A DNA stretch of 64,000 bases. It comes from Planctomycetota bacterium (lineage in GTDB: Bacteria > Planctomycetota > PLA2 > JAEUHO01). Both the position numbers and the translations under genes were made by a program. Each line of letters opens with the position of its first letter. Within the stretch, counting starts at the first letter, position 1. The stretch covers positions 62,001 to 126,000 of the forward strand of contig JACKGW010000005.1 in assembly GCA_020631815.1 (NCBI GenBank), in the 5' to 3' direction. The notes beneath the pieces are model-generated. The model was not told the origin of the DNA. It was given only the letters and a program-made list of their open reading frames with translations, and did no database searches. Below, piece after piece: positions 42,553 through 50,768 of this stretch.

Positions 42553-43616
42553 GCGGTTCGGCATCCGGTGCGGGTCGTTCGGGCCTCTCGGGCTGGGTCG
42601 GCGAGCGTCTGCCGGTGCAGCCGGACAAGCTCACCGCAGGCCTCAACGAGCCCGTCCCCGCGCACCTGAAGGCGTACTGGTACTGCCTAGGCGGCACGCC
42701 CATGTTCCTCCTGCTGGTGCAGGTCGTGACGGGCATACTGCTCACGTTCCACTACCGCGCAGACAGCGCGCAGGCGTACGCCAGCGTCGAGCGCATCACG
42801 CACGACGTCCCGTACGGCTGGTGGATCCGCAGCGTCCACCACTGGGCGGCGCACTTGATGGTGCTCACCGTGTTCCTGCACATGGTCCGCGTGTTCTTCA
42901 CCGGCGCCTACCGCCGGCCCCGCGAGCTCACGTGGATGGTCGGCTGCCTGGTCCTGGGCCTGACCCTGCTCATGGGGTTCACCGGGTACTCGCTTATCCG
43001 CGACCAGAACACCTACTGGGGCGTCAACGTGGCGTCCCAGATCACCAGCCAGGTCCCGGTGGTGGGGGAGACCCTGCGCAACCTGCTGCTGGGCGGGCCC
43101 GAGAACGGCGATCGCACCGTGTCGCGCCTGTTCGTGTTCCACATCGGCGTGCTGCCAACGCTGCTGTTCCTGCTGCTCGGCGCGCACCTCCTGCTGGTGC
43201 GTCTGCACGGCGTCGCCGACGTGCGGCGGCGTGAGACGGGCGTGAAGACGTCGACCTATCCCTTCTTCCCGGACCACGTCAAGACCGAGCTGATCCTCGC
43301 GATCACCTTGACGATCGTGCTGTGCGCGCTGGCCGTGATCTTCCCGGCCCCGCTTCGCGCGGCGGCCGACCCCACGACCACGCCCGCGCACGTGAAGCCC
43401 GAGTGGTACCTCTACTTCACGTTCCGCACCCTCAAGCTGATGGGGCTCACGGCAGCCCTGCTCGTGATGGGCGCGTTCTCGTTCCTGCTCTTCTTCTGGC
43501 CCGTCGTCGACGACCGCATTCGTCGCAAGCGACCGGGCTCGGAAGTGTCCGTGTGGATCGGCTGCGCCGTCGTGCTGCTGCTGATCGCGTTCACGATCTG
43601 GGAGTCCTTCGCATGA
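42549..43616 (+). CDS. b6-type cytochrome b with fused subunit IV region
   Basis: 355 residues, eight helices. Helix B carries the haem-ligand pair in SVHHWAAHLMVLTVFLHMVR (spacing 14). Helix D has FHIGVLPTLLFLLLGAH, where the two His are 15 apart, the b6-type spacing rather than 14 as in bc1. The Qo-site motif PEWYLYF is present. The real start is the ATG overlapping the Rieske stop; the longer frame upstream is a shadow. It oxidises quinol and passes one electron to the Rieske protein. The next gene overlaps by ATGA. Confidence 0.95.
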   Translation: MSGSASGAGRSGLSGWVGERLPVQPDKLTAGLNEPVPAHLKAYWYCLGGTPMFLLLVQVVTGILLTFHYRADSAQAYASVERITHDVPYGWWIRSVHHWAAHLMVLTVFLHMVRVFFTGAYRRPRELTWMVGCLVLGLTLLMGFTGYSLIRDQNTYWGVNVASQITSQVPVVGETLRNLLLGGPENGDRTVSRLFVFHIGVLPTLLFLLLGAHLLLVRLHGVADVRRRETGVKTSTYPFFPDHVKTELILAITLTIVLCALAVIFPAPLRAAADPTTTPAHVKPEWYLYFTFRTLKLMGLTAALLVMGAFSFLLFFWPVVDDRIRRKRPGSEVSVWIGCAVVLLLIAFTIWESFA

Positions 43617-45028
43617 CCCTCGCCCAGAAGAACTGGATCATCGCGGCCCTCGGGCTGCTCCTCGTGGCCATGCTGGTGGTGGTCTCGTACCGCGAGGCCC
43701 AGTCGATCCGGCACGAAGCCGAGCCCGAGGCCGTCGTCACCGACGTCAACCGCGGCTGTGTCGACTGCCATACCGTGCAGACGCCCGTGATCGCCGCGCA
43801 GTGGAAGGACTCCACGCACGGCGAGAAGGGTGTCGGGTGCGTGGAGTGCCACCAGGCCACCGAGGGCGAGCCGGACGCGTTCCGCCACGAGGGCCAGTGG
43901 ATCGCCACCATCGTGACGCCCAAGGACTGCGCTCGCTGTCACGCGGAGATCGTCGAGGAGTTCCAGGGCAGCCACCACGCTGCGGCCGGCAAGATCCTCC
44001 ACTCGCTCGACAACGTGCTCGGCGAGTTCGCCGAAGGACCTGCGGCGGCGGCCAATGGCTGCTGGCAGTGCCACGGCAGCGAGGTCAAGCTGCTCAAGGA
44101 CGAAGCGGGCAACGTGCTCTACCGCGACAGCGGTGCGCCGCGCTTCGACCCCATGACGTGGCCCAACACGGGCGTCGGCCGCCTCAACCTGGATGGCACG
44201 CGCGGATCGTGCGCCGCCTGCCACAGCCGGCACACCTTCGAGCGCGCCGTGGCGCGTTCGCCCGAGAACTGCGGCAAGTGCCACCTGGGCCCGGACCACC
44301 CGCAGAAGGAGATCTACGACGAGTCCAAGCACGGCATCGCGTTCTACACGCACCGCCATGAGATGAACCTCGACAGCAAGACCTGGATCGCCGGTCAGGA
44401 CTACACGGCGGCGCCCACGTGTGCGACCTGCCACATGAGCGCCACCAAGTCGCAGAAGATGACGCACGATCCGGGCAAGCGCCTGTCGTGGACGCTGCGC
44501 CCGCCCGTCTCGGTGCGCCAAGAGAACTACGAGTCCAAGCGCGAGGCCATGCAGGAGGTCTGCTCCTCCTGCCACATCCGCTCGTTCTACGAGAACTTCT
44601 ACGAGCAGTTCGACGGCGCCATCGACCTCTACAACAACAAGTTCGCCATCCCCGGTTCCGAGCTGATGGCCATGCTCTACGCCAAGGACAAGCTCACGGC
44701 CACGCCCTTCGACGACGAGCTGGAGTGGACGTGGTTCCGCCTCTGGCACCACGAGGGCCGGCGCGCGCGGCACGGCGCCTCCATGCAGGGGCCGGACTAC
44801 ACGCAGTGGCATGGCTTCTTCGAGGTGGCCGAGAACTTCTACGGGAAGTTCATCGACCAGGTCCGCGAGGCGGCAGACGGCGACGAGGAGATCATCGCCA
44901 AGCTCGACGAGATCCTGGCCCGTCCCGAGCACGGTTGGCACAAGGGTGGCCTGCCCGAGGAGATGATGAAGCGCATCGACGAGGCGTATCGCGCCAAGTA
45001 CAAGCAGAGCGCGACTGGCGAGCGCTGA
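43613..45028 (+). CDS. HAO-like octaheme cytochrome c
   Basis: 471 residues: an N-terminal anchor (WIIAALGLLLVAMLVVVSY) and exactly eight CxxCH haem sites at 49-53, 76-80, 106-110, 150-154, 200-204, 220-224, 270-274 and 317-321. The segment CHLGPDHPQKEIYDESKHG (223 onward) is diagnostic of the hydroxylamine oxidoreductase family. No CxxCK site is present, so it is not NrfA/ONR-like. HAO oxidises hydroxylamine; relatives without the cross-linking tyrosine run reductively, and which applies here needs alignment. ATGA-coupled to cytochrome b, suggesting it accepts or donates electrons directly to the bc-type complex. Confidence 0.93.
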   Translation: MTLAQKNWIIAALGLLLVAMLVVVSYREAQSIRHEAEPEAVVTDVNRGCVDCHTVQTPVIAAQWKDSTHGEKGVGCVECHQATEGEPDAFRHEGQWIATIVTPKDCARCHAEIVEEFQGSHHAAAGKILHSLDNVLGEFAEGPAAAANGCWQCHGSEVKLLKDEAGNVLYRDSGAPRFDPMTWPNTGVGRLNLDGTRGSCAACHSRHTFERAVARSPENCGKCHLGPDHPQKEIYDESKHGIAFYTHRHEMNLDSKTWIAGQDYTAAPTCATCHMSATKSQKMTHDPGKRLSWTLRPPVSVRQENYESKREAMQEVCSSCHIRSFYENFYEQFDGAIDLYNNKFAIPGSELMAMLYAKDKLTATPFDDELEWTWFRLWHHEGRRARHGASMQGPDYTQWHGFFEVAENFYGKFIDQVREAADGDEEIIAKLDEILARPEHGWHKGGLPEEMMKRIDEAYRAKYKQSATGER

Positions 45029-45029
45029 C

Positions 45030-46091
45030 ATGCACGCGCTCGCCGCTGCCCCCGCCGTTCCGGCGCCGCTCTGGTTGGTGGACATCCTCCACCCGCTGAC
45101 GCTCGTGCTGCACTTCGTGGCCATGAACGTGCTGGTCGCCGCGGCCTTCGTGTTGGCCACAGCCCGCTCCGGCGAGCGGGAGATCCAGCGCGTGGCGGCA
45201 GGCCTGCTGCCGTCGTCCTTCTCGATGACCGTCACGCTGGGCGTCGCGCCGCTGCTGTTCCTGCAGCTGATCCACGGCGAGCGGTTCTATGCCTCGAGCA
45301 TCCACATGGCGTGGCCGTGGATCGCCGTCCTGTTCGTCCTGATGGGCGGGTACTACGCGGCGTACGCGGTGGGCGGGCGCCTCGACAAGGGTCGCGAGGC
45401 CTCGCTTGCGCTGCGCGCCCTGCCGCTCGTCGCCCTGCTCGTGTTCTCCTTCGTCTTGACCGCCAACGTCGCCCTCTCGGAGCACCCCGCGGCCATGGCC
45501 GCGATGGGCACCCCGGGCTGGAACCTCGGGATCGGCGACACCAACGTGATCTTGCGCTGGTCGCACGAGCTGGTCGGCGCCGTTGCGCTCGGCAGCTTGG
45601 TGTTCTTCGTTCGCGGCGCCTTCCGCCGCCCGCACGACGCGGACATGGCAGCCACGTTCGATCGCCGCGGCTTGGCCGTGCTCCTGGGGGCGACCGTCGT
45701 CGCCGTGCTCTTGGGCGTCGGGCAGCTGCTGGTCCGTCCGAGCGATGTCGGCGGTGCTCGCGCGGGCGCCTCGCTGGGCATGGGGATCCTGCTCGGCCTG
45801 CTGCTGCCGTTCCTGGCATGGCGGTACGTCCGCAAGCCCACGTTGCGCTCCCTCGTCGTCGTCGTGGCCCTCGGCCTGCTCGTGGTGGTGGCCAAGGCCT
45901 TGCTGCGCCTGGCCATTCGCGCTCGACTCCTGGCCACGGCGGGGGTGGATGCGGCACCCGAGACCAACGTCGACGTCGGGCCCATCGTGCTGTTCGTGGT
46001 GATGCTGGTCGTCGCCATCGTCTGCCTGACCTGGCTCGTGCGCGTGGGCCTCCGCGCCGCACGCACGACCACCCTGTCGGAGACGCCCTGA
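45030..46091 (+). CDS. CydA-like integral membrane protein
   Basis: 353 residues, about nine membrane helices. Begins 1 base after the octaheme stop. The N-terminus (LWLVDILHPLTLVLHFVAMN) and HGERFYASSIHMAWPW carry His residues in positions expected for haem ligands of the cytochrome bd-like superfamily. No Q-loop is present, so it is not a canonical bd oxidase subunit. Its stop overlaps the next ATG (TGATG). Likely forms a membrane haem-b module with the next gene in the electron-transfer complex. Confidence 0.65.
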   Translation: MHALAAAPAVPAPLWLVDILHPLTLVLHFVAMNVLVAAAFVLATARSGEREIQRVAAGLLPSSFSMTVTLGVAPLLFLQLIHGERFYASSIHMAWPWIAVLFVLMGGYYAAYAVGGRLDKGREASLALRALPLVALLVFSFVLTANVALSEHPAAMAAMGTPGWNLGIGDTNVILRWSHELVGAVALGSLVFFVRGAFRRPHDADMAATFDRRGLAVLLGATVVAVLLGVGQLLVRPSDVGGARAGASLGMGILLGLLLPFLAWRYVRKPTLRSLVVVVALGLLVVVAKALLRLAIRARLLATAGVDAAPETNVDVGPIVLFVVMLVVAIVCLTWLVRVGLRAARTTTLSETP

Positions 46092-47404
46092 TGTTTCCCG
46101 TGCTCTCCCCCGAGGGGGTCGGCCTTCCGGGGCTGATCGCCTTGATCGCCGTCACCCACGTGTTCGTGGCCCACTTCGCGGTGGGTGGGGGCATGTACCT
46201 CGTCACCACCGAGCGCTGGGGTCGCAAGCTGGGGCGCCCGGGACTGGTCGGGCACGCCGAGCGCCACAGCCGCTTCTTCGTGTTGCTCACCTTGGTGTTC
46301 GGCGCGCTCTCGGGCGTCGGGATCTGGTTCGCCATCGGCTTGGCGTCGCCGGACAGCACGTTCTTCCTGATCCGCACGTTCGTCTGGGGCTGGGCCACCG
46401 AGTGGTGCTTCTTCCTCATCGAGCTCACGGCGGCGGTCGTCTACTACAAGACGTGGCGTCGCATCGACGACAAGACGCACATGGCAGTGGGGTGGGTGTA
46501 CGCGCTGGCCTCCATCACCACCCTGCTGGTGATCAACGGCATCCTGTCGTTCATGCTGTCGCCCGGCGCGTGGCATGAGACCAAGAGCTTCTGGTCCGGC
46601 GTCTTCAACCCGACCTACTGGCCCACGACGTTCCTGCGTCTGGGCGTGTGCGCGTTCGTCGCCGGGTCGTTCGGGCTCTTCACCGCGCGCCATGTCGTAG
46701 CGGACGACGACCGACGTTTGGTCATCGCGCGGGCCGGTCGCTGGATCGTCAGCGGCCTCGTCGTGGCGGCTGCCTGCTTCGTCTGGACGCGCAGCGCGCT
46801 CCCGGCGGACGCCGCGGGGATCCTGGAGCGATCGCTCGACGGGGCGCGCGGCGGTGTGCCGCTCCTCGCCACGCTGTACCGGCTGGGCGGCATCGCGTTC
46901 GGCGTGCTCTTCCTGGTCGGCCTGGTCTGCGCGGTCGCCAAGCCGACGCGCCTGCCTCGAGCCGCCGCCTTGGGGCTCCTGGCATTGGGTCTGTTCGGCT
47001 TCGGCTGCGCCGAGTACGCCCGCGAAGTCCTGCGCAAGCCCTACAGCGTGCGCGACGTGATCTACGCCAACGGCATCTACCGCGACGAGCTGGAGCACCA
47101 TCGCGAGGTGGGCTTCCTCACGTCCACGCCGGAGGCGCATCTCCTGCAGGGCACGGACGACCTCGCCATCGGTGATGCGCTCTATCGACGGCAGTGCGCG
47201 GTGTGCCACACACTCGATGGCTACCGCGGCCTCGATGGGCTGCTCGAGGGCTGGGACACGAACCGCGTCGGCACCTTCCTCACGGTCATGTCCAAGCAGG
47301 ACCCGGCGCGCGCCGCGATCTGGAGCTCGATGCCGCCCTTGGCCGCCAACCAGCGCGAGGTCGACGCGCTCCGCACGTGGATGCTCGCGCGCTTGAAACC
47401 CTGA
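46091..47404 (+). CDS. CydA-like membrane protein with C-terminal cytochrome c domain
   Basis: 437 residues. The N-terminal part has the family pattern ALIAVTHVFVAHFAVGGG, then RHSRFFVLLTLVFGALSGVG and WGWATEWCFFLIELTAAVVY, as in 'cytochrome ubiquinol oxidase subunit I-like' proteins. At about residue 366 a cytochrome c signature (QCAVCHTLDG) begins a small periplasmic domain ending with a Met ligand context (WSSMPPLAAN). It couples a membrane quinone/haem b unit to a c-type haem. Last gene of the tightly overlapping electron-transfer cluster. Confidence 0.75.
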   Translation: MFPVLSPEGVGLPGLIALIAVTHVFVAHFAVGGGMYLVTTERWGRKLGRPGLVGHAERHSRFFVLLTLVFGALSGVGIWFAIGLASPDSTFFLIRTFVWGWATEWCFFLIELTAAVVYYKTWRRIDDKTHMAVGWVYALASITTLLVINGILSFMLSPGAWHETKSFWSGVFNPTYWPTTFLRLGVCAFVAGSFGLFTARHVVADDDRRLVIARAGRWIVSGLVVAAACFVWTRSALPADAAGILERSLDGARGGVPLLATLYRLGGIAFGVLFLVGLVCAVAKPTRLPRAAALGLLALGLFGFGCAEYAREVLRKPYSVRDVIYANGIYRDELEHHREVGFLTSTPEAHLLQGTDDLAIGDALYRRQCAVCHTLDGYRGLDGLLEGWDTNRVGTFLTVMSKQDPARAAIWSSMPPLAANQREVDALRTWMLARLKP

Positions 47405-47445
47405 GCGAGGACATCGGGCCACCGGTGAGCCACGGGAGGACCGTC

Positions 47446-48636
47446 ATGGCAGGCTGGCGAGGCGAGAACGGGACCTGGGGGCGCCAGAAGGGCAAGACCC
47501 GATGGATCGTGAGCTTGCTGGCGCTCGCGGCGCTGGCGACGGCCGCCACGGCGCTTGCGGGCGAGGAACCTGTACCGGCACCCGCCGGAGACGCCGGCGC
47601 ACTCGATCCCACGGATCCCGTGCGCCTGCGCATGCGGCTCCTCGCCGAGCTCGACGCCCAGATCCGAGCCGATGCCGCGCGCCGTCATCTGGAGGCGCGA
47701 CTCCTGCTGGATCGCGTGCTGCCCATCGCCTACCTCGGCGTGGATGCCGATGCCGACGCGGATGGGATGCGCCTCACGAAGGTCTACCCCGACACGGGCG
47801 CCGAAGCGGCGGGCTTGCGCGCAGGCGATCTCGTTCGCACCGTGGCTGGCGACGTGACGGACTCCGCGGCAGCCTTGGGCCGGGCCATCCGCCGCCACCA
47901 CGTGGGTGATCATCTCGAGGTCACCTTCCTGCGCGGTGAAGAGGCTCGCACCACCGACGTGGTGCTGACTGCACGCGTCGAAGAAGACGAAGACGAAGAT
48001 GAGCAGTATCCGGAGCTGATTCGGACCGGCGTACGCAGCAGCGCGCCCGCGTCGTTCGCGTTCGACGGACCCACCGGTTCCTTGCCCGAGGGCTTGCTGC
48101 CTCGGTTGGGGGGTCACGGGGCGGCGCCGGGCTACGCCGTGGTGAAAGAGGCCGGAACGTCGTTCCTGCGCCAGACGGCAAACGACAAGACCGGGATCCG
48201 CTTCCCCATGGCCGTGGCCAAGGACACCGTGCTCGGTGACGGCGCCATTCGCGTCCGCTTCCGCTTCCAGGGTGGTGAGCAAGATCGCGCTGCGGGTGTG
48301 ATGCTGCATTGGCAAGACGAGATGAACTACCTGGTGGCGCGCGCCAATGCAGTGGAAGAGGACCTGCGCATCTTCCGCATCGTGAACGGCGTGCGCCGCA
48401 CGCTGCCCGGGGCGCGCGCCATGGGCATCTCCGACGACGACGCGTGGCACACGCTCGAGGTCCGCGCCGAGGGACCCAAGCTGACGGCGATCGTGGACGG
48501 GCGCATCCAGGCCGTCGGCTACGACACCTACCTGCCCGCCGGGCGTGTGGGCCTCTGGACCAAGTCCGATGCCGTCAGCGACTTCGATGACTTCGAGATC
48601 GAGCCGTCCGAGGCCAGCCCCTCGGGCCCCCGCTGA
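47446..48636 (+). CDS. Exported PDZ plus LamG-like domain protein
   Basis: 396 residues; ATG with GGGAGGA seven bases upstream. A signal peptide (RWIVSLLALAALATAATALA) is followed by a helical region. A PDZ domain at about 95-170 shows the carboxylate-binding loop (YLGVDADADADGMRLTKVYP then AGLRAGDLVRTVAG). A beta-sandwich near the C-terminus (GAIRVRFRFQGGEQDRAAGV, AWHTLEVRAEGPKLTAIVDG) is LamG/DUF1080-like. No protease domain is present. Probably a periplasmic or surface protein-recognition module; it follows the electron-transfer cluster by 41 bases but may be separately expressed. Confidence 0.75.
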   Translation: MAGWRGENGTWGRQKGKTRWIVSLLALAALATAATALAGEEPVPAPAGDAGALDPTDPVRLRMRLLAELDAQIRADAARRHLEARLLLDRVLPIAYLGVDADADADGMRLTKVYPDTGAEAAGLRAGDLVRTVAGDVTDSAAALGRAIRRHHVGDHLEVTFLRGEEARTTDVVLTARVEEDEDEDEQYPELIRTGVRSSAPASFAFDGPTGSLPEGLLPRLGGHGAAPGYAVVKEAGTSFLRQTANDKTGIRFPMAVAKDTVLGDGAIRVRFRFQGGEQDRAAGVMLHWQDEMNYLVARANAVEEDLRIFRIVNGVRRTLPGARAMGISDDDAWHTLEVRAEGPKLTAIVDGRIQAVGYDTYLPAGRVGLWTKSDAVSDFDDFEIEPSEASPSGPR

Positions 48637-48941
48637 CCGCCCGCAGGCCCTCCTTCAGGGGCTTCGAGCCCAAATCCACTCGGCCCCTTGCAGCCGTGGG
48701 GCGGATCTGGTCAAGTGAAACGTGCAGAAAGGCTGCGAAGTATGGTCAAGATCCTGGGAAAGCTCGGAAGTCGGCCTACGGGTACGTCGAATCGGGTGCA
48801 AGGCGGGGCTGGAGAAGGAACCGTGCCAGGGTGTCCGGCAGCTAAGTCGCAGATCAAAGACCTGACCGGCCGAGAGGCCGAGAAGGCGGGGGAGTGCCGG
48901 ATATCCCCTCTGCCCTTTTCCTCTTTCGCGGGACGGAGCCT
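48637..48941 (+). other. Structured-looking leader before the Tat lipoprotein gene
   Basis: 305 bases without a convincing gene. It is unusually rich in local complementarity, including the five-pair stem CGGCC-GAGA-GGCCG (48867-48880) with a GNRA tetraloop, and purine-rich stretches. No known riboswitch core was recognised. It may be a long 5' UTR with a structured element controlling the small exported protein that follows. Confidence 0.35.
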
Positions 48942-49292
48942 GTGAAGAACACACGCCTCTCGCGAAGGACGTTCATCGCCAGCTCGGGAGCGGCCTCGGT
49001 CGTCGCCTTGGCGGGCGCGGCCCTCACCCTGCCCGGCTGCGGCGGCGGTAGCGGCGGCGGCGGATCCAGCGGTGCGACCGCGTTCCGTCTCTCATCGCGC
49101 GGCTTGAGCGGGGTGTCCAACGCCGCCAAGTCGCACGCAGCCAACAAGCGCTTCGTCAGTGCGCAGGCTGCCGATCTCAACCGTGCCCACGAAGGCGACG
49201 TCTCGAAGATCGTCTCCATCTCGATCTCGCAGGCCACGTGGAACCTCTGGTTCGGCGGCGGCGCCGACATGGTGGACCTGCGCGCGTTCTGA
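48942..49292 (+). CDS. Small Tat-exported lipoprotein
   Basis: 116 residues from a GTG; the ATG at 48894 lies in the leader and is less likely. A textbook twin-arginine signal (RLSRRTFIASSGAASVVALAG) ends in a lipobox LPGC followed by GGGSGGGGSSG. The mature 80 residues are helical with SAQAADLNRAHEGDVSKIVSI and a final WNLWFGGGADMVDLR. Folded or cofactor-bearing cargo is implied by Tat export, but no metal motif is visible. Preceded by a 305-base structured leader and convergent with the next lipoprotein. Confidence 0.65.
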   Translation: MKNTRLSRRTFIASSGAASVVALAGAALTLPGCGGGSGGGGSSGATAFRLSSRGLSGVSNAAKSHAANKRFVSAQAADLNRAHEGDVSKIVSISISQATWNLWFGGGADMVDLRAF

Positions 49293-49294
49293 GC

Positions 49295-50674
49295 TCACTC
49301 GTCAGGCGCGAAGAGCCCATTGGCGAGTGCCGAAGCGATGCCGGTCAGATTCGGGTCGCTGCCGATCGCCAGCTCAAGTCGCTTCACGAGCATCGGTCGG
49401 TCGATCAGGTGCCCGGAGGACCGAAGGTCCGCGATCAGCTCTTCGCCGCGCACACGATCCTCGGCGCCCAGCTGCGACCACGCGATCACGAACCGGTGGA
49501 GGTGCTCCCCCTTCAAGCGGACCGCTCCCCAGAGCTCAGTCTGCGCGGCCACGTCGGGCTCGGGCCAGCTGGCGCGCATCCAGGTCGTGGGTCCAGGTGC
49601 GGGGAGTACGCGACGGATCCAGGTGATGACCTTCCGCTCGGCGTCGTAGACGCCGTCCGACGCCACAGGCGCACCGGGAACGTGGAGGTACACGCATACG
49701 TCGACCCCCCCGCAGTGGGCGAGCTGCTGCGGCTCGAGCAAGGCCCCCATCCGTAGGTAGGCCAACGCCAGCGTCTCGCGGGCGGCCTGCTCGCGCCCGC
49801 GGTCGTCGGCTGCCACGACCGCGTAGGCGCCGGCATCGCCGGGCAGGGTGGGTGGCTGCCGTTCGACGGGAGCGCCCTCCTTCAGCTCGGTCATCACGGC
49901 CTCCAGAAGCGCCCCTCGCTCGAGGCCCGCGGGATCGGGTTCCCCTGCTGCCAGGGCCAGCTCACGTCGCGTGAAGGCGCGGGCAAATGCCAACGGATCC
50001 TCGAGAGCTTCGGTCGTGCCACACCCACGCTCGGCCAAGTGCGCGTCCAGCACGGCCCGGGCTCCCTCGACGTCTGTCCAGCCGTTCGCCCAGAGCGAGT
50101 CGTAGAGCTGCCTACGGAGGGCAAACCACGCGTCCGCCTCGCGCCGCAGGTCGTGGTCCATCCAGGCGACAAGGCGCTCTCGTCGCGGATGGTCGCCCAC
50201 GGACTCTAGCCAGTGCGGTCGGAGCGCGGCGAGCCACGCGTCCAGGGCGGCAAGGCGCCCGACGCGCTTGGCTTCCGGATCGTCCGTTCCTCCGAAGCGC
50301 TCGACGTATCGAGCGACGCACCCCAGCGGAGATGCCTCCCGGGCGATGTGCCCGTAGCCGTCGAGCGCGCCGGGCGAGCGCAGACCGAAGCTGGCCCGCC
50401 ACCGCCCACGGGCATCAGCGGGTCCGTACGCCGCCGTCAGGCGCGTTCGGACCCGACTGGCCAGGGTGTGCCCCGTGGCCGGTCGGGCGTCGAGCAGGGA
50501 CCCTGGCAGGGGCCCGCGCGCCAGGTCCTCGTCCGAGAGTCCATCCGGACGATCGATGAACGCAACGGTGCGGCTCATGCCTTCGGGCGTCGGTTGGATC
50601 TCGACGACGAACAGGGGTGGTTCGCCGCATGCCGCCAACACGAGGCCCAGGAGAAAGCAGATACCCGTCCGCAT
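49295..50674 (-). CDS. Large lipoprotein of unknown function
   Basis: 459 residues; GGAGG lies upstream of the ATG. Signal MRTGICFLLGLVLAAC with lipobox cysteine at residue 16. The mature part is mixed alpha/beta with no recognised domain; it has a C-terminal region (WPEPDVAAQTELWGAVRLKG) and several short Cys pairs. It ends 3 bases from the Tat lipoprotein on the opposite strand. Function unknown. Confidence 0.55.
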   Translation of the reverse strand: MRTGICFLLGLVLAACGEPPLFVVEIQPTPEGMSRTVAFIDRPDGLSDEDLARGPLPGSLLDARPATGHTLASRVRTRLTAAYGPADARGRWRASFGLRSPGALDGYGHIAREASPLGCVARYVERFGGTDDPEAKRVGRLAALDAWLAALRPHWLESVGDHPRRERLVAWMDHDLRREADAWFALRRQLYDSLWANGWTDVEGARAVLDAHLAERGCGTTEALEDPLAFARAFTRRELALAAGEPDPAGLERGALLEAVMTELKEGAPVERQPPTLPGDAGAYAVVAADDRGREQAARETLALAYLRMGALLEPQQLAHCGGVDVCVYLHVPGAPVASDGVYDAERKVITWIRRVLPAPGPTTWMRASWPEPDVAAQTELWGAVRLKGEHLHRFVIAWSQLGAEDRVRGEELIADLRSSGHLIDRPMLVKRLELAIGSDPNLTGIASALANGLFAPDE

Positions 50675-50696
50675 CCCACACCTCCCGACATGAAGA

Positions 50697-50724
50697 ACGG
50701 GAGGAGCCTTGCGGCTCCTCCCGT
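50697..50724 (-). terminator. Intrinsic terminator after the redoxin gene
   Basis: A perfect 12-pair stem ACGGGAGGAGCC / GGCTCCTCCCGT with a four-base loop. On the minus strand it is followed by TTCTT. It lies about 45 bases past the redoxin stop, in the right place to end that transcript. Confidence 0.75.
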
Positions 50725-50768
50725 CCCGGTCGTCCGCTCGGGAGAGCAGTGTAGGTGAAAGCGCGCAC

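Noticed and set aside
45030..47404. Canonical cytochrome bd oxidase (CydAB)
   Set aside because: No Q-loop motif and no CydB-like partner; the second protein ends in a cytochrome c domain, so 'CydA-like' is the most that can be said.
48690..48940. Known riboswitch (c-di-GMP, cobalamin, glycine, TPP) in the Tat lipoprotein leader
   Set aside because: None of the conserved core sequences could be found, so only an unnamed structured leader is reported.
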